64,000 nt of DNA. It comes from an uncultured Lachnospiraceae bacterium (lineage in GTDB: Bacteria > Bacillota > Clostridia > Lachnospirales > Lachnospiraceae). The stretch is from assembly GCA_947382625.1 (NCBI GenBank), contig CANDAG010000007.1, positions 54,018 through 118,017 on the forward strand, read 5' to 3'. The notes beneath the pieces are model-generated. The model ran no database searches. It saw only the letters and a program-made list of their open reading frames with translations, and was not told where the DNA came from. Within the stretch, counting starts at the first letter, position 1; every line of letters starts with the position of its first letter. The translations under genes were made by a program, and so were the position numbers. Of this stretch, positions 58,095 to 64,000 are shown in pieces.

Positions 58095-59077
58095 ACCTAA
58101 AAGGCAGAAATTTTTTAAAGCTTCTTGATTTCACACCGGAGGAAATCCTGTATCTGGTGGATCTGGCGGCAGAATTGAAAGACAAAAAGAAAAAGGGCAT
58201 TTCCACCAAAGAGATGCATTCCGGCAAAAATGTGGCGCTGATCTTTGAAAAGACCAGTACCAGGACCCGTTGCTCCTTTGAGGTGGCTGCCCATGATCTG
58301 GGAATGGGAACCACCTATCTGGATCCTTCGGGTTCCCAGATCGGCAAGAAAGAGAGCATTGCAGATACTGCAAGGGTGCTTGGCAGCATGTATGAGGGGA
58401 TTGAGTACCGGGGATATGGCCAGGAGATCGTGGAAGAGCTGGCCAAATATGCCGGCGTCCCTGTTTGGAACGGCTTGACCAACGAATTCCATCCCACCCA
58501 GATGCTGGCGGATGTGCTTACCATCAAAGAAAAGCTGGGACGGATAAAGGGCGTAAAGCTGACTTATATGGGAGACGCCCGGTATAATATGGGAAATTCC
58601 CTGATGGTAGTCTGTGCTAAGCTTGGAATGCATTTTACAGCCTGTACTACTGCCAGATATTTTCCGGAAAAGGCGCTTGTGGAGCAGTGCCGGGCCATTG
58701 CAGAGCAGACCGGGGGAACCATTACCCTGACAGAGGACGTGGAGAAGGGGACAAAAGGCGCTGACGTGATCTATACGGACGTATGGGTATCCATGGGCGA
58801 GCCCGAGGAGGTCTGGGAGGAGAGGATCAGAGAGCTTTCTCCTTATCAGGTAAACCGCAGGGCAATGGAGAACGCCGGGGAAGGGGCCATCTTTATGCAC
58901 TGTCTGCCTGCTTTTCATGATCTTAAGACAAAGATCGGAAAAGAAATGGGAGAAAAGTTCGGCATTACGGAGATGGAAGTGACGGATGAGGTCTTTGGAT
59001 CGCCGGCCTCCGTGGTCTTTGAGGAAGCCGAAAACCGGATGCACACCATTAAGGCCGTGATGGCGGCTACACTGTAG
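58091..59077 (+). CDS. argF: ornithine carbamoyltransferase
   Basis: Makes citrulline from ornithine and carbamoyl phosphate, or the reverse in arginine fermentation. Carbamoyl-phosphate site [20 protein letters not shown] (S-T-R-T-R), [12 protein letters not shown] (H-P-T-Q) and MHCLPAFHD (H-C-L-P) are all intact; 328 residues. Its ATG overlaps the SPFH stop codon (ATGA), an unusual pairing of a metabolic gene with a membrane scaffold. Absence of arcA/arcC nearby leaves anabolic versus catabolic use open. Confidence 0.95.
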   Translation: MNLKGRNFLKLLDFTPEEILYLVDLAAELKDKKKKGISTKEMHSGKNVALIFEKTSTRTRCSFEVAAHDLGMGTTYLDPSGSQIGKKESIADTARVLGSMYEGIEYRGYGQEIVEELAKYAGVPVWNGLTNEFHPTQMLADVLTIKEKLGRIKGVKLTYMGDARYNMGNSLMVVCAKLGMHFTACTTARYFPEKALVEQCRAIAEQTGGTITLTEDVEKGTKGADVIYTDVWVSMGEPEEVWEERIRELSPYQVNRRAMENAGEGAIFMHCLPAFHDLKTKIGKEMGEKFGITEMEVTDEVFGSPASVVFEEAENRMHTIKAVMAATL

Positions 59078-59153
59078 AGTAAGTGTTGGCCTGACAGCCG
59101 GTTTTTGCAGGCCTTATAGAGAACCTGTGGATCAGGCAGGGAGGTGGCGGACA

Positions 59154-59522
59154 ATGAAAGAATCGGCAGGAGAAGAGAAGATCGTGCTCTGCGGAGCCAA
59201 TGCCTACGAAAAAAAATATTATTTTAATCAGCAATTTGCGGGTCTCCCGGAGTCGGTGAAGGACGAGCTTCATATCATCTGCGTCCTTTTCACCGAGGAG
59301 GTGGGAGGCATCTTTACCATAGAGTTTGAACCGGACGGAAATGTTTCCATGCGCACGGAATATGCGGAGGAGGATTATCTTTATGATGAGGTGGGAAGCG
59401 GATTGCTGGTAGGAGAGGTGCGCCGCAAACGGCAGGAGCTGTTTGAATCCCTGAGTTTGTATTACAGGGTGTTTATCCTTCATGAGGATGCAAGTGCGTT
59501 GATCGAGGAGGAGAGCGAGTAG
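59154..59522 (+). CDS. DUF6145-like conserved hypothetical protein
   Basis: 122 residues, soluble, acidic (EEKIVLCGANAYEKKYYFNQ; FAGLPESVKDELHIICVLFT; EEVGGIFTIEFEPDGNVSMR). The pattern matches a small family I know as DUF6145 from Lachnospiraceae, usually beside dusB. ATG 59154 is chosen: GGGAGG lies 9 bases upstream; an earlier in-frame GTG at 59127 is possible. Its stop is 3 bases before dusB, so the two are cotranscribed. Function unknown. Confidence 0.75.
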   Translation: MKESAGEEKIVLCGANAYEKKYYFNQQFAGLPESVKDELHIICVLFTEEVGGIFTIEFEPDGNVSMRTEYAEEDYLYDEVGSGLLVGEVRRKRQELFESLSLYYRVFILHEDASALIEEESE

Positions 59523-59525
59523 ACA

Positions 59526-60503
59526 ATGCAGATCGGAACGGTAGTTTTGGAAAATCCCTTAATATTGGCTCCCATGGCAGGTGTGACAGACCTGCCATTT
59601 CGTTTGCTCTGCCGGGAGCAGGGGGCAGGCCTTGTGTGTATGGAAATGGTAAGCGCCAAGGCAATTTATTTTCATAATAAGAATACGGAAGAGCTGATGG
59701 AGATCCACCCGCATGAGCGCCCGGTGTCCTTGCAGCTCTTTGGCTCCGACCCGGACATCATCAGTGAGATGGCCAAAAGAATAGAAGAAAGGCCCTTTGA
59801 CCTGCTGGATATCAATATGGGATGTCCGGTTCCCAAGGTAGTGAATAACGGCGAGGGCTCAGCCCTTATGAAAAATCCGAAGCTGGCGGCAGAAATCATT
59901 TCCAAAACGGTTAAGGCCATTCAAAAGCCGGTGACCGTCAAGATCCGGAAAGGCTTTAACGATGAGACGGTGAATGCGGTGGAGATGGCCAGGATCGCCC
60001 AGGAGTGCGGTGCGGCGGCGGTGACCGTGCATGGCAGGACCAGAGAGCAGTATTATTCGGGAAAGGCGGACTGGGAGATCATTGCCAGGGTAAAGGAGGC
60101 AGTGTCTATTCCGGTGATCGGAAACGGGGACGTGACGGACGGCGCCTCTGCCCGGGCATTGCTGGAGGCTACCGGCTGCGACGGCGTTATGGTAGGCAGG
60201 GCGGCCAGAGGAAATCCATGGATCTTCCGGGAGATCCTTGCTTATCTGGAAAAAGGAGAAACCATTGCCAGGCCCTCCCCGGAAGAGATGGAGAGAACCA
60301 TCCTCTGCCATGCCCGCAGGCTGCTGGAGGTCAAGGGAGAATATACAGCGGTGCGGGAAATGCGCAAGCATGTTGCCTGGTACACGGCAGGTTATCCCAA
60401 TTCCGCAGCATTCCGCAGACGGATCAATGAGATGGAGTCCTTTGAAGAACTGCTCCGGGCGGTGAAGGATATTTTTGAGATAAAAGGTTCGGATCGCAAC
60501 TGA
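59526..60503 (+). CDS. dusB: tRNA-dihydrouridine synthase
   Basis: FMN enzyme that reduces uridines in tRNA. LILAPMAGVTDLPFRLLCRE is the FMN/phosphate motif; SLQLFGSDPDIISEMAKRIE follows; LLDINMGCPVPKVVNNGEGS carries the catalytic Cys; VTVHGRTREQYYSGKADWE and VIGNGDVTDGASARALLEAT bind FMN. Helical C-terminal domain present. 325 residues. It directly follows the DUF6145-like gene. Confidence 0.95.
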   Translation: MQIGTVVLENPLILAPMAGVTDLPFRLLCREQGAGLVCMEMVSAKAIYFHNKNTEELMEIHPHERPVSLQLFGSDPDIISEMAKRIEERPFDLLDINMGCPVPKVVNNGEGSALMKNPKLAAEIISKTVKAIQKPVTVKIRKGFNDETVNAVEMARIAQECGAAAVTVHGRTREQYYSGKADWEIIARVKEAVSIPVIGNGDVTDGASARALLEATGCDGVMVGRAARGNPWIFREILAYLEKGETIARPSPEEMERTILCHARRLLEVKGEYTAVREMRKHVAWYTAGYPNSAAFRRRINEMESFEELLRAVKDIFEIKGSDRN

Positions 60504-60522
60504 GAGACGGTATTTTCTACCG

Positions 60523-61365
60523 GTGATTGCAGGCGCAAAACGGGGCATCTGCAGGAATAGGCGGCCACAGGACTGCATATGCTTTTCCATGGAGAATCAA
60601 AGCAGCAGATTATTTTATATGGGAATTGCATATGGGGCTTATCCGGAGCCGGGAGAGAGGCTGACCAGGGCAGGCCTGACGGTAAAGAAGCTGGAAAGGG
60701 GTTTCCCTTATCTTTTGGGAGATGGGCCTAAAAATGCCGGAAGGCTGCAGATCTATCACACACTTTTGCCGGAGTACTGTGGGAAAGCCTTTTTTACAGG
60801 GAAGCCCAAATACTGGAAAAAGGAGACCGCCGGACGTCTTCTTGTTCAGGCAAAGGAAAGGGCAATGGATCAGTGGGACTGCCGGGAGCAGCTCTGGGCG
60901 CCTGAGCTTGGAGAAAAAGGGGACGAGATACCGCCGGAGCTTTGGGCAGCCTGCCTGTACCGGTGCCGGCCCTTTGACAGGATCTTCGTCTCTCTGGAAG
61001 AGGAGGAGGGAGAATACGGCCTGAGGCGGATGCTGTCTTTATTGCTGCCTTATCTGCCGAGGATGCGGCAGGTAACCTGGGTGGGAGAAGAAAGCGGAGT
61101 CTTTTTGGCATTGGAGTCCTGGCTCTATGGAGAATTCGGGATCATTACAGGAAGGGCAGAGAAGGCGCCTCCGGGTGAGGTATGGCTGGATCTTAAGGGG
61201 CACGGGGAAGAAGGCTGTCAGGTTTCCCGGGCACAGGACGGCGCTGTTTGGGAGCCCCGGCAGAGGTCTGTCCGAAGCAGGGGCCCCGGGCACATAAATT
61301 GCCGGGAAACACTGAAATTCCTTGACACTGCGGTAAAAAATGGTTATAATACGAAAGTTAATTAA
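60523..61365 (+). CDS. hypothetical protein
   Basis: 280 residues if the GTG at 60523 is used; ATG 60589 and ATG 60619 are alternatives and none has a clear ribosome binding site, so the start is uncertain. Contains GIAYGAYPEPGERLTRAGLT and a charged, Trp-rich middle (CREQLWAPELGEKGDEIPPE). No membrane helix or signal peptide. The greA promoter lies within its last 45 bases. I do not recognise a family. Its position between dusB and greA and the lack of frame breaks argue for a real gene. Confidence 0.55.
   Translation: MIAGAKRGICRNRRPQDCICFSMENQSSRLFYMGIAYGAYPEPGERLTRAGLTVKKLERGFPYLLGDGPKNAGRLQIYHTLLPEYCGKAFFTGKPKYWKKETAGRLLVQAKERAMDQWDCREQLWAPELGEKGDEIPPELWAACLYRCRPFDRIFVSLEEEEGEYGLRRMLSLLLPYLPRMRQVTWVGEESGVFLALESWLYGEFGIITGRAEKAPPGEVWLDLKGHGEEGCQVSRAQDGAVWEPRQRSVRSRGPGHINCRETLKFLDTAVKNGYNTKVN
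61322..61350 (+). promoter_or_regulatory. perfect-consensus promoter of greA inside the upstream gene
   Basis: TTGACA (61322-61327) and TATAAT (61345-61350) with a 17-base spacer match the sigma-A consensus fully. They lie in the coding end of the hypothetical gene and fix the greA transcription start near 61357. Confidence 0.85.
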
Positions 61366-61418
61366 AAGCTATATGAAAATCCATAGAAAAGTAATGAAAG
61401 ATGGAAGGGCGGTCAGTA

Positions 61419-61901
61419 ATGGAAGAAAAGAAAAACATACTTACCTATGAAGGCCTGAAAAAATACGAGGATGAGCTTCATGACCTTAAGGTAGTCAAGA
61501 GACAGGAAGTAGCACAGAAGATCAAGGAAGCCAGGGAACAGGGCGACTTATCAGAGAATGCAGAGTATGATGCTGCCAAGGATGAGCAGCGGGATATCGA
61601 AGCAAGGATCGAGGAGCTCGAAAAGATCCTGAAAAACGTGGAAGTGGTAGTGGAGGATGAGGTGGATCTGGATAAGATCAACATCGGCTGCTGCGTAAAG
61701 ATCCGCGACATTGAGTATAATGAAGATTTAGAATATAAGATCGTAGGCTCCACAGAGGCAAACAGCCTGAAAGGAAAGATATCCAACGAGTCACCGGTGG
61801 GGAAAGCCTTGATCGGCTGCAAGACGGGAGATATCGTGGAAGTGGAGACACAGGCAGGAACATTGAAGTATCAGGTACTGGAAATCCAGAGATCGAATTG
61901 A
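61419..61901 (+). CDS. greA: transcription elongation factor GreA
   Basis: Rescues backtracked RNA polymerase by stimulating transcript cleavage. The N-terminal coiled coil carries the tip motif EAREQGDLSENAEYDAAKDE with the Asp and Glu that hold the catalytic Mg; the C-terminal globular domain ends LKYQVLEIQRSN. 160 residues from ATG 61419, the standard GreA length; an ATG at 61401 would add six. It is followed by lysS after 126 bases, a common pair in Firmicutes. Confidence 0.95.
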   Translation: MEEKKNILTYEGLKKYEDELHDLKVVKRQEVAQKIKEAREQGDLSENAEYDAAKDEQRDIEARIEELEKILKNVEVVVEDEVDLDKINIGCCVKIRDIEYNEDLEYKIVGSTEANSLKGKISNESPVGKALIGCKTGDIVEVETQAGTLKYQVLEIQRSN

Positions 61902-61910
61902 GAGATAAGA

Positions 61911-61962
61911 GCTTATAAGCACGGGCAGGATTGTGGGAGTGCCGTAAGGCACGGAACAATCC
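61911..61962 (+). promoter_or_regulatory. structured greA-lysS intergenic element
   Basis: GCTTATAAGC (61911-61920) is a perfect palindrome. A nested hairpin follows: GGATTGT (61928) pairs with ACAATCC (61956-61962), enclosing GTGCC-GTAA-GGCAC (61939-61952). It lacks T-box features and a T run, so it is neither a T-box nor a simple terminator. Confidence 0.45.
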
Positions 61963-62027
61963 GTAATACCTTTTGACGCTTAAATCATTGTATAAGCCGG
62001 GTTCAGAAGAAAGAGGAGAAGAGAAAA

Positions 62028-63542
62028 GTGGCAGGCCAGCAGAATAATCAACCACAGAACAATAATGGCAGTAAGGAACAGGATTTAGGACAGCTTTTGA
62101 AGATCAAGAGAGAAAAGCTCTCCGCTCTTCAGGAGGCAGGTAAGGATCCTTTTAAGATCACTAAATTTGATGTGACAGCCCACAGCGCGGATGTAAAAGA
62201 AAACTATGCCGAAATGGAAGGCAAAACGGTTTCTTTGGCAGGCCGTATCATGCAGAAGCGTGTGATGGGTAAGGCGTCCTTCTGCAATATTCAGGATCTG
62301 AAAGGAAATATCCAGTCCTATGTGGCAAGGGACAGCATAGGCGAGGAAGCCTACGCTGATTTCAAAAAATATGATGTGGGCGATATTGTGGGGATCACCG
62401 GAGAAGTGTTCAAGACCAAAACGGAAGAGATCTCCATCCATGCCGCAGAGATCACGCTCCTTTCCAAGAGCCTTCAGATCTTACCCGAAAAGTATCATGG
62501 CCTTACCAACACAGACCTTCGCTACCGTCAGAGATACACAGATCTGATCATGAACGAAAAGGTAAAGGAAACCTTTGTGAAGAGATCTAAGATCATCTCT
62601 GCCATCAGAAGATATCTGGACGGACAGGGCTTTATGGAAGTAGAGACGCCCATGCTGGTATCCAATGCAGGAGGCGCCGCCGCAAGACCCTTTGAGACCC
62701 ATTTCAACGCCCTGGACGAGGATGTAAAGCTACGTATTTCTCTGGAGCTTTATCTCAAGAGACTGATCGTAGGAGGCTTGGAGCGGGTATACGAGATCGG
62801 CCGCGTATTCAGAAACGAGGGACTGGACACCAGCCACAATCCGGAGTTTACCCTGATGGAGCTTTACCAGGCCTATACGGATTATAACGGAATGATGGAT
62901 CTTACCGAGAACATGTTCCGCACCGTGGCACAGGAGGTATGCGGCACAACCACCATTCCCTACGGAGATGAGATGATCGATCTGGGAAGCCCTTTTGAGC
63001 GTATCACTATGATCGATGCCGTTAAGAAATATACAGGAATTGATTTTGACCAGGTTCCTGACACTGCCGCCGCCAAGAAGCTGGCAGATGAAAAGGAAGT
63101 CCACTATGAAGACAGACACACCAAGGGGGATATCCTGAACCTGTTCTTTGAGGAATTTGTGGAGGAGCACTTGGTGCAGCCTACCTTCGTTATGGATCAT
63201 CCGGTGGAGATCTCACCTCTTACCAAGAGGAAGCCGGACAAGCCGGATTATGTGGAGCGTTTCGAGCTGTTTATCACAGGCCATGAAATGTGCAACGCCT
63301 ACTCCGAGCTCAACGACCCCATTGATCAGAGGGAGCGCTTCCGGGCTCAGGAGGAGCTGCTGGCCCAGGGAGATGAGGAGGCCAACCACACCGATGAGGA
63401 TTTCCTGAATGCACTGGAGATCGGAATGCCGCCCACCGGCGGGATCGGATACGGGATCGACAGACTGGTGATGCTGCTCACGGATTCGGCTGCGATCAGG
63501 GATGTTTTGTTGTTCCCGACGATGAAGACTTTGGATAAGTAA
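62028..63542 (+). CDS. lysS: lysine--tRNA ligase (class II)
   Basis: Charges tRNA-Lys. An N-terminal OB anticodon-binding domain is followed by the class II core: [38 protein letters not shown] (motif 2) and [20 protein letters not shown] (motif 3). 504 residues. The GTG start has AGGAGAAG upstream; the Gln/Asn-rich N-terminal 14 residues are a poorly conserved extension. A weak hairpin with a T run at 63558-63589 follows. Confidence 0.96.
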   Translation: MAGQQNNQPQNNNGSKEQDLGQLLKIKREKLSALQEAGKDPFKITKFDVTAHSADVKENYAEMEGKTVSLAGRIMQKRVMGKASFCNIQDLKGNIQSYVARDSIGEEAYADFKKYDVGDIVGITGEVFKTKTEEISIHAAEITLLSKSLQILPEKYHGLTNTDLRYRQRYTDLIMNEKVKETFVKRSKIISAIRRYLDGQGFMEVETPMLVSNAGGAAARPFETHFNALDEDVKLRISLELYLKRLIVGGLERVYEIGRVFRNEGLDTSHNPEFTLMELYQAYTDYNGMMDLTENMFRTVAQEVCGTTTIPYGDEMIDLGSPFERITMIDAVKKYTGIDFDQVPDTAAAKKLADEKEVHYEDRHTKGDILNLFFEEFVEEHLVQPTFVMDHPVEISPLTKRKPDKPDYVERFELFITGHEMCNAYSELNDPIDQRERFRAQEELLAQGDEEANHTDEDFLNALEIGMPPTGGIGYGIDRLVMLLTDSAAIRDVLLFPTMKTLDK

Positions 63543-63557
63543 AAAAGTGATAAAATG

Positions 63558-63589
63558 GGCATTTTCCGCTTTTGGAGAGTGCCTTTTTT
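63558..63589 (+). terminator. terminator after lysS
   Basis: GGCA and TGCC form the outer pair with an inner TCC/GGA stem, followed by six T residues. Confidence 0.55.
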
Positions 63590-63595
63590 ATTGGT

Positions 63596-63616
63596 TTTAC
63601 TGCAAGTTTACTGCAA
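63596..63616. repeat. 11-bp direct repeat TTTACTGCAA behind lysS
   Basis: TTTACTGCAA occurs at 63596-63605 and again at 63607-63616. Such short direct repeats are often seen at integration sites of mobile elements. Confidence 0.4.
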
Positions 63617-63624
63617 TTCAAAGA

Positions 63625-63658
63625 AAATCCCTTTGCCAGACAGTTGGAAAAGGGATTT
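63625..63658. terminator. 10-bp perfect hairpin between lysS and the XRE gene
   Basis: AAATCCCTTT and AAAGGGATTT are perfect complements around a 14-base loop, placed between two convergent genes; it can serve either strand. Confidence 0.6.
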
Positions 63659-63690
63659 GAACTGTTAAAATATTAAAGACAAGCTGTACG

Positions 63691-63921
63691 TCATTTTTTT
63701 TCTATTTCATCTAAATTATCTTCATTTATAACCTCAAATAAATTCCCGATAGGACATTGTAAAAGTATGCTGAACTTTTCAAGATTATCAAAGCGAATGG
63801 AGGAAGTTTCGTTGTTGACGATTCGATTAAAATTCTGGTAGCTTAAATCCATTTGCTTAAATAGCCAATATTTTGTATGGTGTTGTTCTTCTAAAATTTC
63901 TAGGATTCGCAAACGTATCAT
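63691..63921 (-). CDS. small XRE-family DNA-binding protein
   Basis: 76 residues, nearly all helix-turn-helix: LRILEILEEQHHTKYWLFKQ, MDLSYQNFNRIVNNETSSIR and FDNLEKFSILLQCPIGNLFE. Close in form to Cro-like regulators of prophages and conjugative elements. GGAGG lies 7 bases before the ATG. The gene is AT-rich compared with lysS, and lies on the opposite strand right at the end of the conserved block, which suggests recent acquisition. Confidence 0.85.
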   Translation of the reverse strand: MIRLRILEILEEQHHTKYWLFKQMDLSYQNFNRIVNNETSSIRFDNLEKFSILLQCPIGNLFEVINEDNLDEIEKK

Positions 63922-63944
63922 AAACTACCTCCATGCGTTAAATT

Positions 63945-63973
63945 ATTATATCCGAAATCTAATGCTTGCATAA
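63945..63973 (-). promoter_or_regulatory. promoter of the small XRE gene with flanking palindromes
   Basis: On the minus strand, TTATGC (63973-63968) and TATAAT (63950-63945) are 17 bases apart. ATGCGCGCAT and CATTATATAATG palindromes lie just upstream and are possible operator sites. Confidence 0.5.
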
Positions 63974-64000
63974 ATGATGCGCGCATTATATAATGTGTAC

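Noticed and set aside
61902-62027. T-box leader for lysS
   Set aside because: No conserved T-box bulge or antiterminator sequence and no downstream terminator; only a nested hairpin is present.

Overview
The window looks like chromosomal DNA of a spore-forming, anaerobic Firmicute of the class Clostridia, most likely family Lachnospiraceae. This is inferred from gene families and layout, not from a search. Supporting signs are Gram-positive style AGGAGG ribosome binding sites, sigma-A promoters with 17-bp spacers, a SAM-I (S-box) riboswitch on metK, a LysM/GH18 spore-cortex-type hydrolase, a SleB-type hydrolase, a RelQ-type small alarmone synthetase, LplB/LplC-type sugar transporters, BlaI/BlaR, PadR and MerR regulators, and the adjacent order dnaE-pfkA. 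No rRNA, tRNA, CRISPR array or complete insertion sequence was seen.

Layout. (1) 1-455: 5' part of an acyltransferase-3 gene on the minus strand. (2) 580-13116: one long plus-strand exopolysaccharide operon behind a strong promoter. It holds a GtrB-type glycosyltransferase, the initiating polyprenyl sugar-phosphate transferase, a Wzz-like co-polymerase with a kinase-like tail that lacks a P-loop, an EpsG-type polymerase, further GT2 and GT4 transferases and a GT39-like membrane transferase. (3) 13269-21547: envelope and nucleotide-sugar genes: a membrane XRE regulator, a PseB-like dehydratase, an M19 dipeptidase, a LysM-GH18 hydrolase, a 47-residue membrane protein, a GGDEF protein overlapping a UDP-sugar pyrophosphorylase, and galE. 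(4) 21676-30864: HlyIII-type membrane protein, alarmone synthetase, tail-anchored coiled-coil protein, Y-family polymerase, LysM-G5-M23 endopeptidase, murA behind a highly structured 400-bp leader, and SAM-riboswitch-controlled metK. (5) 30878-40724: an accessory carbohydrate region: a relict permease C-terminus, GH43, an XRE/HipA-like kinase pair, GDP-fucose synthase, and a sulfatase-permease-permease-binding-protein operon divergent from an AraC regulator. (6) 40806-48600: regulatory modules: BlaI plus an M56 receptor, a truncated AAA ATPase, MerR-GyrI, PadR with membrane partners, and an esterase. (7) 48717-63542: a conserved block: dnaE, pfkA, an SpoU methyltransferase, proC, an SH3-SleB hydrolase, NfeD-SPFH-argF, DUF6145-like, dusB, greA and lysS. 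(8) After lysS the DNA becomes AT-rich and holds a small XRE regulator, possibly the edge of an integrated element.

How they fit together. Regions 2 and 3 make and export a surface polysaccharide: the pyrophosphorylase, galE, the PseB-like dehydratase and perhaps the distant GDP-fucose synthase supply sugars, and the operon transferases assemble and polymerise them. Region 5 imports and trims glycans, including sulfated ones, as expected of a gut commensal.

The least explained parts are non-coding: a promoter-led three-hairpin RNA followed by two 72-bp hairpin repeats before murA, a 10/21-bp helically phased motif array before dnaE, a four-unit TTAAC (Pho-type) box before the GGDEF gene, and a family of about 36-bp repeats, one copy of which lies inside the polymerase IV reading frame.
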